64,000 nucleotides of DNA from Aminobacter sp. J41 (GCF_000526635.1 NZ_JAGL01000011.1:218-64217), one strand, 5' to 3'. Counted from the stretch's first letter, positions 53,052-63,234 are shown. Numbers and translations: made by a program. The notes: generated by a model from the sequence alone, not told the origin.

Positions 53052-55697
53052 ATGCGTCAGGACACGGGCAAGGTATTCCGGATCGAAGACTATCGGCCGA
53101 CGGAGTACTTCATACCGCAGACCAGGTTGCTCTTCGTCCTGTCGCCGCAAGAAACGATCGTCACCGCCGAGCTGGAGATCGAACGCCGGGACGGCACCGC
53201 CCCCGGCACGCCGCTAGAGCTCGACGGCGACGAGCTTGAGTGCCTCGGCGTCGAGATCAACGGCGTCGCCGCCGCTGATGGCTCCTATGAAGCCACGGTC
53301 GACAAGCTGACCCTCCACAACCCGCCGCAGGACAAGAGCTTCCGCCTGAAGGTCGTCACGAAGCTCAACCCGTCGCGCAACAGCGAACTGATGGGTCTCT
53401 ACGTATCGAAGGGGGTCTATTGCACCCAGTGCGAGCCGGAAGGTTTCCGCCGCATCACCTACTTCATCGACCGGCCGGACATGCTCTCGGTTTACACGGT
53501 CCGCATCGAGGGGGATCAGACGGCTGCTCCCCTGCTGCTTTCCAATGGCAACATGGTCGAGAGCGGCCAGCTCGACGGCGGTCGCCACTTCGCCGTCTGG
53601 CACGACCCGTTCCCGAAGCCGTCCTACCTCTTCGCGCTCGTTGCGGGTGACCTCGCCGGGCTGAAGGACGAATTCATCACCGCATCCGGGCGCAAGGTCG
53701 CGCTCGGCATCTATGTCGAGCATGGCAAGGAGTCGCGCGCGGCCTATGCGATGGACGCGCTCAAGCGCTCGATAAAGTGGGACGAGGAGGTGTTCGGGCT
53801 CGAATATGACCTCGATGTCTTCAACATCGTTGCCGTCAGCGACTTCAACATGGGCGCGATGGAAAACAAGGGCCTCAACATCTTCAACGACAAGTATGTA
53901 CTTGCCGACGAGGCCACCGCGACCGACGCCGACTTCGCCAATATCGAGGCAATCATCGCCCACGAATACTTCCACAACTGGACAGGCAACCGCATCACCT
54001 GCCGCGACTGGTTCCAGCTGTGCCTGAAGGAGGGCCTGACCGTCTTCCGCGATCACGAATTCTCGGCTGACCAACGCTCGCGCGCCGTCAAGCGAATTGC
54101 CGAAGTACGGACGCTTCGCGCCCACCAGTTCCCGGAGGACCAGGGGCCGCTCGCGCACCCGGTGCGCCCGCGCCGCTACCGCGAGATCAACAACTTCTAC
54201 ACCTCGACTGTCTACGAGAAGGGATCCGAGGTGGTGCGGATGATCCGCACGATTCTCGGCGCGGAAAAATTCCGCGAGGGCATGAGCCTCTACATCAAGC
54301 GGCATGACGGCGATGCCGCCACGATCGAGGACTTCCTCAAGGCATTCGAGGACGCCTCCGGTGTCGACCTCTCGCAGTTCGCGCTCTGGTACCACCAGGC
54401 CGGCACGCCGAACCTGACGATCTCCACCGCCTACGACCAGCAGGCAAAGACCTACACGCTGGAGATCGAGCAGTCGGTGCCGCCGACGCCCTCGGAAAGC
54501 CGCAAGCGGCCGATGCACATTCCGCTTGCCTTCGGGCTGGTCGGCCCCGAGGGCGAAGACCTGCAGCCGACGGCTGTCGACGGCGCCACGGTTTCGAACG
54601 GCGTCATCCACGTCAAGAAGCGCCGGCACACCGTCCGCTTCGAGGGCATTCCGACGCGCCCTGCCCTGTCGCTCAACCGCAGCTTCTCGGCCCCGGTGAC
54701 GATCTCGATCGAGCAGCGGCCCGACGATCTCCTGTTCCTCGCCCGCAAGGACAGCGACCTGTTCTCGCGCTGGCAGGCGCTCAACACGCTGTTCACCGAT
54801 GCGCTGGTGCAGGGCTTCAAGGCGGTGCGCGGCCAGAAGCAGCCGCAGTTCGGCGAAGGCCTGGTCCGTGCTGCGGGCGAGATTGCTGTGGACGATACGC
54901 TCGAGCCGGCCTTCCGCGCCCTGGCGCTGACCCTGCCAGCCGAAGCCGACATTGCCCGAGAGATCGGCTCCAACATCGATCCCGATGCGATCTTCGTGGC
55001 GCGCGAGGCGCTGATGCAGACGATCGCCACGGCTAACGTCGATGGCTTTGCGGAGATCTACAACTCGTTTGCCGAGAGCGGCCCGTTCCGCCCCGACGCC
55101 GAGAGCGCCGGCCGCAGGGCGCTGCGCAACACGTTGCTCGACTACCTGTCCGTCGCTGCCGACAGTGCAGAACAGGCAGCAAGCCAGTTCGCTGCTGCGA
55201 CCAATATGACCGACAAGTCGGCAGCGCTCGCGATCCTCGCGCACCGCTTCCCAAACGACGAGCGGACGGCAGAGGCACTGGCGAAGTTCGAGGCCGAGTT
55301 CGGCTCCGATCCGCTGGTCATGGACAAGTGGTACCAGATCCAAGCGACGATCCCCGGCTCCGGCGCCGTGGAGCGCGTCAAGTCGCTGATGGAGCACAAG
55401 GGCTTTGCCCTTTCCAACCCCAACCGCGTGCGCGCGCTGGTGGGCTCCTTTTCGACGCTCAACCAGACCGGCTTCCATCAGGAAGACGGCTCAGGCTACC
55501 GCTTCTTCGCCGAGACGGTGCTGAAGATCGAGAAGGGCAATCCGCAGCTTGCGGCACGTCTTGCAACGGCCATGCGATCCTGGCGCTCGCTCGAGCCGGT
55601 GCGCCGCGAGGCTGCCCGTGAGGCCCTGGTCGCCATGGCAGCGCCGAAGGACCTCTCCACGGACCTTCGCGACATCGTCGAGCGGACGCTCGCCTGA
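53052..55697 (+). CDS. pepN: Aminopeptidase N
   Basis: 881 residues, family M1 (proteobacterial PepN type). The exopeptidase motif GAMEN lies near residues 269-273. The zinc site HEYFHNWTGNRITCRDWFQL (His304 and His308, with the distal Glu in LKEG) is complete, followed by LTVFRDHEFSAD. The protein is cytoplasmic and releases N-terminal residues from peptides. AGGG stands close to the ATG. A clear terminator follows. Confidence 0.95.
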   Translation: MRQDTGKVFRIEDYRPTEYFIPQTRLLFVLSPQETIVTAELEIERRDGTAPGTPLELDGDELECLGVEINGVAAADGSYEATVDKLTLHNPPQDKSFRLKVVTKLNPSRNSELMGLYVSKGVYCTQCEPEGFRRITYFIDRPDMLSVYTVRIEGDQTAAPLLLSNGNMVESGQLDGGRHFAVWHDPFPKPSYLFALVAGDLAGLKDEFITASGRKVALGIYVEHGKESRAAYAMDALKRSIKWDEEVFGLEYDLDVFNIVAVSDFNMGAMENKGLNIFNDKYVLADEATATDADFANIEAIIAHEYFHNWTGNRITCRDWFQLCLKEGLTVFRDHEFSADQRSRAVKRIAEVRTLRAHQFPEDQGPLAHPVRPRRYREINNFYTSTVYEKGSEVVRMIRTILGAEKFREGMSLYIKRHDGDAATIEDFLKAFEDASGVDLSQFALWYHQAGTPNLTISTAYDQQAKTYTLEIEQSVPPTPSESRKRPMHIPLAFGLVGPEGEDLQPTAVDGATVSNGVIHVKKRRHTVRFEGIPTRPALSLNRSFSAPVTISIEQRPDDLLFLARKDSDLFSRWQALNTLFTDALVQGFKAVRGQKQPQFGEGLVRAAGEIAVDDTLEPAFRALALTLPAEADIAREIGSNIDPDAIFVAREALMQTIATANVDGFAEIYNSFAESGPFRPDAESAGRRALRNTLLDYLSVAADSAEQAASQFAAATNMTDKSAALAILAHRFPNDERTAEALAKFEAEFGSDPLVMDKWYQIQATIPGSGAVERVKSLMEHKGFALSNPNRVRALVGSFSTLNQTGFHQEDGSGYRFFAETVLKIEKGNPQLAARLATAMRSWRSLEPVRREAAREALVAMAAPKDLSTDLRDIVERTLA

Positions 55698-55700
55698 CCG

Positions 55701-55730
55701 AAGTTACGGTTAACGAATCGTAACTTTTTT
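55701..55730 (+). terminator. Rho-independent terminator of pepN
   Basis: Stem AAGTTACG (55701-55708) / CGTAACTT (55719-55726), 10-base loop containing GTTAAC, followed by a T-run to 55730. It begins 3 bases after the pepN stop. Confidence 0.75.
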
Positions 55731-55753
55731 GCCCTGTCCCCACTGGACAGGGC
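55731..55753. repeat. 9-bp inverted repeat in the leader of the PAS kinase gene
   Basis: GCCCTGTCC (55731-55739) / GGACAGGGC (55745-55753), perfect, with a five-base loop. It lies between the pepN terminator and the kinase start and is not followed by Ts. It may be an operator or leader structure. Confidence 0.45.
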
Positions 55754-55832
55754 GAATCACCTCTGATTCCTTAATGACGATTCGGATGTGCGGCGTTGCC
55801 GGATCATCAGGTGCAATTGGGGAGCCACATCG

Positions 55833-58172
55833 ATGGCAAACGCGGACGCGTGGAGCGCGCCCGATGGGGATTTTCATGCGCGTCAATCGGCGGCGCAGAC
55901 GGCCAGCCGGTCGATCTCGTGCCGTGCGCGCATGCTTGCTGCCCCTGCCTATCAGCGGCTGCTGGCGCTGGAGCCCTATTTGCGCCGTATCGTCCCGATT
56001 CTGATCATTGTCTTCCTGGTCGTCATCGCCGGCACCCGCACGCTTGCGCTGCTCGCGCAGCGTGACGACGTCGAGCGCACCGCGCGCGGCATGCTGACGC
56101 TCGCCACCGCGCAGATGACCGAGTCGATGGAAGCGCAGCAGCTGCGCAGCGAAGGTGCGTTCCCTGATCCGCAGCCGCTTCTTGAAGAGATCGCCGCCCA
56201 GGGCGCGCTGACTTCCAGCCACGTGCTGCTCGTCACCGACGCAAGCTTTGCCGTGCGCGCCGCCTCGCCGGCGGGAAGCGCGTGGATTGGCAAGCCGCTC
56301 GACGGCTTCATCCATGGGGGCCAGCCGCTGTTCCTGTTCGGCACCCGCGCCGGCGTAATGGAAGTCCAGGTCGACGGACAGCCATGGTTTGCGGCAATGG
56401 GAATCAGCGATGACCGCAAGTTTGCGACCGTCGCGATGATTTCGCAGTCGGCGGTGTTCGCCGACTGGCGCCGCAACGCGACGCTGAACGTTACGCTCTA
56501 CGTCATCACCGCCGTCGTGCTGCTGGTCGTGCTCTATGCCTATTTCGGCCAGGCTGCGCGGGCGCAGGCCGCCGACCGCCTCTATCTCGAGGCGCATGAG
56601 CGCGTGGACCTTGCGCTGGTGCGCGGCCGATGCGGTCTGTGGGACTGGGACATGGTGCGCGGCAAGATGTACTGGTCGCGCTCGATGTACGAGATGCTGG
56701 GCTATGAGCCCACCGAGGCGATGCTGTCGTTCGGCGTCGTCGCCGAGATCATTCATCCCGACGACGTCGACCTGTTCGATCTCGCCAACAAGATCGTCGC
56801 TGGCGAAATCGACCAGATCGACCAGGTCTTCCGCATGCGCCATGCCGACGGCCAGTGGATGTGGATCCGCGCCAAGGCGCAGGTGAAGGACCCCGAGGCG
56901 CCGGAAATGCACCTCGTCGGCATCGCCGTCGACATTTCCGAGCAGCAGCGGCTTGCCCAGCGCTCGGAAACGGCCGACCTGCGGCTGCGCACCGCAATCG
57001 AGAGCATTTCGGAATCCTTCGTCCTGTGGGATGCGTTCGACTGCCTGGTGATGTGCAACTCCAAGTACAAGCAGGATTACGGGCTTTCCGACCACGACGT
57101 CATTCCGGGCACGCCGCGCGTCGAGATCGAGAAGAAGATGATGGCGCTCGCCTATGAGCGCAGGCTGGCAAGCCCGAATGGCCCGCACAGCGGCGCCACC
57201 TACGAGCGTCAACTCGCCGACGGGCGCTGGCTGCAGGTCAACGAGCTGCGCACGCGCGACGGCGGCATGGTGTCGATCGGCGCGGACATCACCCAGCTCA
57301 AGCAGCAGCAGGAGAAGCTGACCGACAGCGAGCGGCGCCTGATGGCGACGATCCACGACCTGTCGCTGGCGCGCCGCGCCGAGGGCGAGCGCACTGCCGA
57401 ACTCGTCGAGCTGAACCGCAAGTACATGAAGGAAACCGAGCGCGCCGAAGCCGCGAACCGAGCGAAATCTGAATTCCTCGCCAATATGAGCCATGAGCTG
57501 CGTACGCCGCTCAACGCCATCATCGGCTTCTCGGAGATGATGCAGCAGGCCTATTTCGGCCCGCTCGGCTCGGAGAAATACGTGGAGTATGTCGCTGACA
57601 TCCACTCTTCCGGCCTCTACCTCCTTGGCGTCATCAACGACATCCTCGACATGTCGAAGATCGAAGCTGGCCAGTTCTCGATCGACCGCGAGCGGATCGA
57701 CCTGCACCCGCTGATCCTCGAGACGGTGCGCGTCGTGGCGCTGCAGGCGGCGGAGAAGTCGATCACGCTGTCGACCCAGATCGACGAGGGGCTGGTGCTG
57801 CATGCCGACCGCCGCGCGATCAAGCAGATCGTCATCAACCTTCTCTCCAACGCGGTGAAGTTCACCGGCCACGGCGGCAAGGTGACGATGCGCGCCCGCA
57901 AGGCCGGCGGCGCGATCACCCTCAGCATCGAGGACAATGGCTGCGGCATTCCGAAGGACGCGCTCAAGAAGCTCGGCCGTCCGTTCGAGCAGGTACAGAA
58001 CCAGTTCTCGAAGAACCACACCGGCTCGGGCCTTGGTCTTGCCATTTCGCGCTCGCTTGCCGAACTGCATGGCGGCGCGTTGAAGATCCGTTCGACCGAG
58101 AATGTCGGCACCATCGTCTCGGTGCGCATTCCGATCCGCCCCGTGAAGGTGGCGCCGAAGAAGGCCGCCTGA
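55833..58172 (+). CDS. PAS-domain hybrid-type membrane sensor histidine kinase of the PdhS (PleC/DivJ) family
   Basis: 779 residues from the ATG at 55833, with GGGGAG eight bases upstream. Transmembrane segments are near 50-70 (IVPILIIVFLVVIAGTRTLA) and 215-240 (VTLYVITAVVLLVVLYAYFG) and flank a periplasmic region. Two PAS domains follow, the first with GLWDWDMVRGKMYWS. A coiled linker leads to the phospho-acceptor helix SEFLANMSHELRTPLNAIIG (His554), then N, G1 and G2 boxes (NLLSNAVKFT, DNGCGIPKD, GSGLGLAIS). The acceptor sequence is of the PdhS type acting on DivK in alphaproteobacteria. Placement after pepN resembles cbrA of Sinorhizobium, but I do not assert orthology. No receiver domain. 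Confidence 0.88.
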   Translation: MANADAWSAPDGDFHARQSAAQTASRSISCRARMLAAPAYQRLLALEPYLRRIVPILIIVFLVVIAGTRTLALLAQRDDVERTARGMLTLATAQMTESMEAQQLRSEGAFPDPQPLLEEIAAQGALTSSHVLLVTDASFAVRAASPAGSAWIGKPLDGFIHGGQPLFLFGTRAGVMEVQVDGQPWFAAMGISDDRKFATVAMISQSAVFADWRRNATLNVTLYVITAVVLLVVLYAYFGQAARAQAADRLYLEAHERVDLALVRGRCGLWDWDMVRGKMYWSRSMYEMLGYEPTEAMLSFGVVAEIIHPDDVDLFDLANKIVAGEIDQIDQVFRMRHADGQWMWIRAKAQVKDPEAPEMHLVGIAVDISEQQRLAQRSETADLRLRTAIESISESFVLWDAFDCLVMCNSKYKQDYGLSDHDVIPGTPRVEIEKKMMALAYERRLASPNGPHSGATYERQLADGRWLQVNELRTRDGGMVSIGADITQLKQQQEKLTDSERRLMATIHDLSLARRAEGERTAELVELNRKYMKETERAEAANRAKSEFLANMSHELRTPLNAIIGFSEMMQQAYFGPLGSEKYVEYVADIHSSGLYLLGVINDILDMSKIEAGQFSIDRERIDLHPLILETVRVVALQAAEKSITLSTQIDEGLVLHADRRAIKQIVINLLSNAVKFTGHGGKVTMRARKAGGAITLSIEDNGCGIPKDALKKLGRPFEQVQNQFSKNHTGSGLGLAISRSLAELHGGALKIRSTENVGTIVSVRIPIRPVKVAPKKAA

Positions 58173-58188
58173 GCAGCCCCTTCCCAAA

Positions 58189-61137
58189 TCAGGCTGAAAG
58201 CAGCTTCTTGAACGCGTCGGACACGGTGGCTGCCGTGTCCTTGATGTGCGCCTGGAGAACGTCAATGCTTGGCAGGTCTGTGCTGCGCAGAAGCAGGTCG
58301 GCAACGCCCGGCGGCACGTCGTCCGGTTCGAGTGGACCGGTCAGGCATAGCCGCACGATCTGCGTCAGTGACAGGTAAAGCTCGTAGGCGCGCACGAGAT
58401 CGTCGCGCGTCTTGGGACTGCAGAACTCCGGCGTCAGCCGCGCCAGCGCATCTCCGGTCGAGGTAGGCGGCCACTCGCCCGGCTCGATGTTGCCGGTAAG
58501 CCGCGCGCACTGGGCGATGAACTCAAGATCGATCTGGCCACCTGAAATCAGCTTCAAATCCCAGATGTTGCGGGGCGGCTTTTCCTGCGCGATCGTCGCG
58601 CGCATCTCGCGCGCGTCCTTGAAGATTTTCTTCGGCTCGCGGTCGAGCGCGATGATCTGCGCCACCTCCTCATCGGCCTCCTTGCAGAGGCTTTCGTCGC
58701 CTGCAATCGCGCGGCCGCGCGTCAGCGCCATGTGCTCCCAGGTCCATGCCTCGGTGCGCTGGTATTTGCGGAAGGCATCGATATGGGTGGCCACGGGCCC
58801 CTTGTTGCCGGAGGGGCGCAGACGGAGATCGAGCTCATAAAGCACGCCCTCGGCCGTCGGCGCGGAAACAGCTGCGATCAGGCGCTGGGTGAGACGCGCA
58901 TAGTAGTGTGAAGGGGCAAGGCCCTTCTCCCCGTCGGATTCGTCGGCGTCCGGGTCGTGATCGTAGAGCAGGATGAGGTCGACGTCGGAGCCGGCTGTCA
59001 GCTCCCGGCTGCCGAGCTTGCCCATTCCGAGAATCGCGACGCGTCCGCCTGGCACGCGGCCATGGCGGATGGCAAACTCTTCCTGCACGGCGGCTAGCGC
59101 CGCGCCTATCGTCAGATCGGCAAGGTCAGAAAACGCCTTGCCGGCGCGCACGGCATCGATCGCGCCTTTCATCAGGCGCACGCCGATCAGGAATTGCTGC
59201 TCGGCCGCAAAGATGCGCAGGCGGTCGAGCTTTTCCTCGTGCAGCTCCGCGCCCTGTAGGAACGCGTCGAGCCGCGCGGAGAGGTAGGCCTTGTTCGGCA
59301 GCTCCGACAGCAGCGCCGGGTCGAGCAGCCCGTCGAAGACGTGCGGGCGGCGGGTGATGATCGCGGCAAGCCGCGGCGCCGCGCCCATGATGGTGGCAAG
59401 CAGGTCGAGCAGCGCGGGATTGGACTGGAGCAGCGAGAACAGCTGGATGCCCGCGGGAAGCCCCGCCAGAAACTCATCGAAGCGCAGTAGCGCCTCGTCG
59501 GCGCGCCTGGTGCGGCCGAAGGTTTCGAGCAGTGCTGGCGTCAACTCCGTCAGACGCTCGCGCGCCTCCGACGATTGCGTCGCGCGGTAGCGCCCAAAGT
59601 GCCACGTCCGGATCACGCGGCAGATGTCGCTCGGCCGGGAGAAGCCGAGTTCCGAAAGCGTCTGCAGGGTCGAGGGGTCATCTACGTCGCCGGTGAAGAC
59701 GAGGTTGCCGACGCCGCGCGACAGCTGCGGCGCCGTCTCGAACAGGGCTGCATAGTGGCTCTCGACCAGCAGCAGCGACTTGCGGAAGGATGCCGAGAAT
59801 TCCTCGGCACTGGCAAAGCCAACCATACGTGCAATGCGCTCCAGCCCCTCGTCGTCCTCGGGCAAATTGTGGGTCTGCTCGTCGGCGACCATCTGGATGG
59901 CGTGCTCGACGTCGCGCAGGAACCAGTACTGGGCCGTCAGCGCATCGCGCGCGTCGGGCGTGATCCAGCCGCGCTCGGCCAGCACCTTCAGCATCTCGAT
60001 TGTCTCCCGGCCGCGCAGTTCCGGGAAACGCCCGCCCGCGATTAGCTGCTGTGTCTGCACGAAGAATTCGATCTCTCGGATGCCGCCACGACCAAGCTTG
60101 ACGTTGTGACCTTTCACGGCCACCTCGCCGTGGCCCTTGTGGGCATGGATCTGGCGCTTGATCGAATGAACGTCCGCGATCGCCGCAAAGTCCATGTACT
60201 TGCGCCAGACATAGGGCGTCAGTTCCTTGAGGAAGGCATTACCCGCCTCGATGTCACCGGCGACCGGGCGCGCCTTGATCATCGCCGCGCGCTCCCAGTT
60301 CTGGCCCCTGCCCTCATAGTAGATCAGCGCAGCCTCGACCGGGATTGCTAGCGGCGTCGAGCCGGGGTCGGGGCGGAGGCGCAGGTCGGTGCGGAAAACA
60401 TAGCCGTGCTCGGTGCGGTCCTGGAGGATGCGCACCAGCCGCCGCGTCAGGCGCACGAAAGTATCGGCCGCCTCGTAAGGTTCCGGCACCGCCGGGGCGA
60501 ACGGATCGAAGAAGATGATGAGGTCGATGTCGGAGGAAAAGTTCAGCTCACGCGCGCCGAGCTTACCCATGCCCAGCACGATCCAGCCGGATTTTTCCGC
60601 CGGCTTCGCCAGATCAACGAGCTTCAGCTTGCCCGTCCGATTGGCTTCGAGGAGCAGGAAGTCTATGGCGGTCGCGACGCAGGCGTCCGCGAGATCGCTG
60701 AGGCGGCGGACGGTAACGGAGGCGTCGGCCGCGCCGGCAAGGTCGGCAAGCGCGATCAGGAAATGCGCCTCACCCTTGGCTTCGCGCAGCTCCTTCATCA
60801 GCAGAGATTCGCTCTGCCCCTGGCGGGTGCCGAGGGCGCGGATCTGCTCGTTGATCTCCTTCAGCCGCTGGGAAAGAGGCGTAGAGAAGAGGTTCTCCAG
60901 CGCCGCGAGGTAGCGACGGGCGCAGCCTTTAAGAAAGGGAGAGAGATCGAAGGCCGCGCCGAGGAAGGCCGCCAGCGGCGACTTGCCATGCAGCAGCGCC
61001 GCGGTCTTCCCGTAGCCGCCCTCCCTGGCGGCGTCAGCCAAGTCGCTCAGGCCTTCCGCTGCCGCCTTCGCATCCAGCGGTTCCAGATGAATGACCGTAG
61101 TTCCGAACCAGGTCTCGCCGTTCTCAGCCTTGCTCAT
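58189..61137 (-). CDS. glnE: Bifunctional glutamine synthetase adenylyltransferase/deadenylase
   Basis: 982 residues. GlnE adds or removes AMP on glutamine synthetase under control of PII. Two nucleotidyltransferase halves are visible. The N-terminal one has GMGKLGARELNFSSDIDLII, the C-terminal one GMGKLGSRELTAGSDVDLIL; each has the GS-x-D-x-D metal motif. GRGGIREIEFFVQTQQLIAG, RLRPDPGSTPLAI and RLRPSGNKGPVATHIDAF are also typical. The start overlaps the end of the upstream histidine kinase gene by 14 bases, so glnE is the third cistron of a response regulator-kinase-glnE operon. Confidence 0.96.
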   Translation of the reverse strand: MSKAENGETWFGTTVIHLEPLDAKAAAEGLSDLADAAREGGYGKTAALLHGKSPLAAFLGAAFDLSPFLKGCARRYLAALENLFSTPLSQRLKEINEQIRALGTRQGQSESLLMKELREAKGEAHFLIALADLAGAADASVTVRRLSDLADACVATAIDFLLLEANRTGKLKLVDLAKPAEKSGWIVLGMGKLGARELNFSSDIDLIIFFDPFAPAVPEPYEAADTFVRLTRRLVRILQDRTEHGYVFRTDLRLRPDPGSTPLAIPVEAALIYYEGRGQNWERAAMIKARPVAGDIEAGNAFLKELTPYVWRKYMDFAAIADVHSIKRQIHAHKGHGEVAVKGHNVKLGRGGIREIEFFVQTQQLIAGGRFPELRGRETIEMLKVLAERGWITPDARDALTAQYWFLRDVEHAIQMVADEQTHNLPEDDEGLERIARMVGFASAEEFSASFRKSLLLVESHYAALFETAPQLSRGVGNLVFTGDVDDPSTLQTLSELGFSRPSDICRVIRTWHFGRYRATQSSEARERLTELTPALLETFGRTRRADEALLRFDEFLAGLPAGIQLFSLLQSNPALLDLLATIMGAAPRLAAIITRRPHVFDGLLDPALLSELPNKAYLSARLDAFLQGAELHEEKLDRLRIFAAEQQFLIGVRLMKGAIDAVRAGKAFSDLADLTIGAALAAVQEEFAIRHGRVPGGRVAILGMGKLGSRELTAGSDVDLILLYDHDPDADESDGEKGLAPSHYYARLTQRLIAAVSAPTAEGVLYELDLRLRPSGNKGPVATHIDAFRKYQRTEAWTWEHMALTRGRAIAGDESLCKEADEEVAQIIALDREPKKIFKDAREMRATIAQEKPPRNIWDLKLISGGQIDLEFIAQCARLTGNIEPGEWPPTSTGDALARLTPEFCSPKTRDDLVRAYELYLSLTQIVRLCLTGPLEPDDVPPGVADLLLRSTDLPSIDVLQAHIKDTAATVSDAFKKLLSA

Positions 61138-62563
61138 CTTTGTGCGAATCCTCCCGGAAGATCATCCGCACGGATAGTCCGGGGTTTCGCCCTGCCAATT
61201 CAAGCCTCCCGTGATGAAATTCCATCACGGCCTTGGCGAGGCTAAGGCCGAGGCCGGATCCCGGCTGCGAGCGGCTCCGCTCGAGACGCACGAAGCGCTC
61301 CGTCGCGCGGTCGCGATCCTCGTCCGGAATGCCCGGGCCGTTGTCGGCGACTTCGATGACGTAGCCGTCATCCTCGCGGCCAAGCGAGACCTGCACCTTC
61401 GGTGCCTCGCCAGAGCCCGCCGAGTACTTGATTGCATTGTCGACGATGTTGGACAGCGCCTGCGCGACCAGCTCGCGGTTGGCGGTGATGCTCGCCTCGC
61501 CCGCGATCGAGGCCTCGATGGTCACACCCATCTCTTCTGCAACTGGCTCGTAGAGCTCCACGACGTCGGCAACGGTTTGTTGGAGGTCGACGGTTGTAGT
61601 CTGCTCTGACGATTGGCCAGCCTCGAGACGCGAGATCATCAGGATCGCGTTGAAGGTGCGGATAAGCTGGTCCGACTCGCGGATGGTCGCCTCCAGCGCC
61701 TCGCGGTAGTCGGCGTCCCGGGGATCGCCCGCAAGTGCTGCCTCGGCGCGGTTGCGCAGGCGCGTGAGCGGCGTCTTGAGGTCGTGGGCAATGTTGTCGG
61801 AGACCTGCTTGAGGCCATCGTTCAGCCGGGCGATGCGCGCCAGCATAACGTTGAGGTTCTGCGACAGGCGGTCGAACTCATCGCCGGTGCCACTCACCGG
61901 CAGGCGTTCAGACAGGTCGCCCGCCATGATCCGCCGGCTCGCCTCCGAGACGGTATCGATGCGGCGCAGCGCCCGGCGGCCGACGAAGAACCAGATCACG
62001 GCGGCACCAATCCCCATCATGCCGAAGGCGAGGATCAGCGAACGGTTGACGATGTCGCGAACGATCTGCGGCTCGCCGAGGTCGCGGCCGACGAGCAGGA
62101 TCATCTGGTTGGGAAGGCGCAGCACCAGCGCGACGGCCTGGTGGCCGCTGAACTCCGCCTGTTCTTCGCCCTCTTCGGTCGTCGCCGCACTCCTGTCGCC
62201 ATAGCGCCGATATGCGAAGGGGCGTCCGGTCCAGCCGTCGCCCTCGAGCACGCCCGGCTCAATGCTCTCGACGTTTCCAGACAGAATACGCCCGTTCGGA
62301 TCTGCCAGCAGGTAGAGATTGGCGCCGGGCTGACGCGAGCGGACCTCAACGAAGCGCACCAGCGCCGGCAGGCTGCCGCGCTGGTAGGCTCGCGACAACA
62401 CCTCCATCTCCTCGGCGATAGTCTCCTGCGTCTGGGCGGTCAGCATGCTCACCGACAGCGACGACATGTAGAAGACCAGCACTGCCGCGCAGAGCGCGAA
62501 CAGCACCATGAACATCGCAGTGAGGCGTGCCGCCGTCGTGCGCAGGACCGCGGGCAGCATCAT
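61124..62563 (-). CDS. Two-component sensor histidine kinase (HAMP)
   Basis: 479 residues. TM1 is about 11-35 (LTAMFMVLFALCAAVLVFYM), a periplasmic sensor covers 40-165, TM2 is about 173-195, and a HAMP domain follows (RRALRRIDTVSEASRRIMAG). The phospho-acceptor helix is VSDNIAHDLKTPLTRLRN (His260). ATP-binding boxes are NIVDNAIKYS, DNGPGIPDEDRDR and GSGLGLSLAKAV. Its ATG overlaps the response-regulator stop by four bases, and its 3' end overlaps glnE by 14. The signal is unknown; location beside degP suggests envelope stress. Confidence 0.93.
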   Translation of the reverse strand: MMLPAVLRTTAARLTAMFMVLFALCAAVLVFYMSSLSVSMLTAQTQETIAEEMEVLSRAYQRGSLPALVRFVEVRSRQPGANLYLLADPNGRILSGNVESIEPGVLEGDGWTGRPFAYRRYGDRSAATTEEGEEQAEFSGHQAVALVLRLPNQMILLVGRDLGEPQIVRDIVNRSLILAFGMMGIGAAVIWFFVGRRALRRIDTVSEASRRIMAGDLSERLPVSGTGDEFDRLSQNLNVMLARIARLNDGLKQVSDNIAHDLKTPLTRLRNRAEAALAGDPRDADYREALEATIRESDQLIRTFNAILMISRLEAGQSSEQTTTVDLQQTVADVVELYEPVAEEMGVTIEASIAGEASITANRELVAQALSNIVDNAIKYSAGSGEAPKVQVSLGREDDGYVIEVADNGPGIPDEDRDRATERFVRLERSRSQPGSGLGLSLAKAVMEFHHGRLELAGRNPGLSVRMIFREDSHKDEQG

Positions 62564-63234
62564 CCGGCCTTCAGCATGTAGCCGGCGCCGCGGATGGTGT
62601 GGAGGACGGGCGTTTCGTACCCCTTCTCGATCTTCGAGCGCAGCCGCGAGACGTGTACGTCGATGACGTTGGTCTGCGGGTCGAAATGATAGTCCCAGAC
62701 GTTTTCGAGCAGCATGGTACGGGTCACCACCTGCCCGGCATGGCGCATCAGATATTCGAGCAGACGAAACTCGCGCGGCTGCAGCGGGATCTCCTTGCCA
62801 GCACGCTTGACGGTGTGAGAGAGCCGGTCGAGCTCAAGGTCGCCGACGCGGTAGACGGTCTCGACCTCGCGCGGACTGCCGCGGCGCTCCAGCACTTCGA
62901 CGCGGGCAAGCAGCTCACTGAAGGCATAGGGCTTGGTGAGGTAATCGTCGCCGCCGGCGCGGAGGCCGGTGACCCGGTCGTCGACCTCGCCCAGCGCCGA
63001 GAGGATCAGCACCGGCGTTGTAATGCCGCTGGTACGCAGCCCTGAAATCACGGAAAGGCCGTCGCGGCGCGGCAGCATGCGGTCGACGACGAGAACGTCG
63101 TAGTCGCCGTCCAGCGCCAGCTGGTAGCCGCTGTCGCCGTCGAAGGTGACATGCGCGTTGTGGCCCGCTTCGCCGAGAGCCTTCTGCAGGTACTCCGCGG
63201 CTTCGCGGTCATCTTCAATGACAAGAATCTTCAT
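62560..63234 (-). CDS. OmpR-family response regulator
   Basis: 224 residues. The receiver has acidic residues Glu7-Asp8-Asp9, phospho-acceptor Asp51 (VLVVDRMLP) and conserved Lys in YLTKPY. The C-terminal winged helix contains PLQPREFRLLEYLMRHAGQV and VIDVHVSRLRSKIEKGYETP. It pairs with the kinase that overlaps it. The degP gene lies upstream in the same orientation beyond a terminator, so partial read-through co-expression is possible. Confidence 0.94.
   Translation of the reverse strand: MKILVIEDDREAAEYLQKALGEAGHNAHVTFDGDSGYQLALDGDYDVLVVDRMLPRRDGLSVISGLRTSGITTPVLILSALGEVDDRVTGLRAGGDDYLTKPYAFSELLARVEVLERRGSPREVETVYRVGDLELDRLSHTVKRAGKEIPLQPREFRLLEYLMRHAGQVVTRTMLLENVWDYHFDPQTNVIDVHVSRLRSKIEKGYETPVLHTIRGAGYMLKAG

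Noticed and set aside
53214-55478. 754-codon open frame antisense to pepN
   Set aside because: Same shadow effect; the plus strand has an intact M1 peptidase with HExxH and GAMEN motifs.
55710-58304. 864-codon open frame antisense to the PAS kinase
   Set aside because: Mirror frame of a high-GC gene: Asp/His/Arg/Leu-rich composition, no ribosome site, no recognisable motif, while the plus strand encodes a complete kinase.
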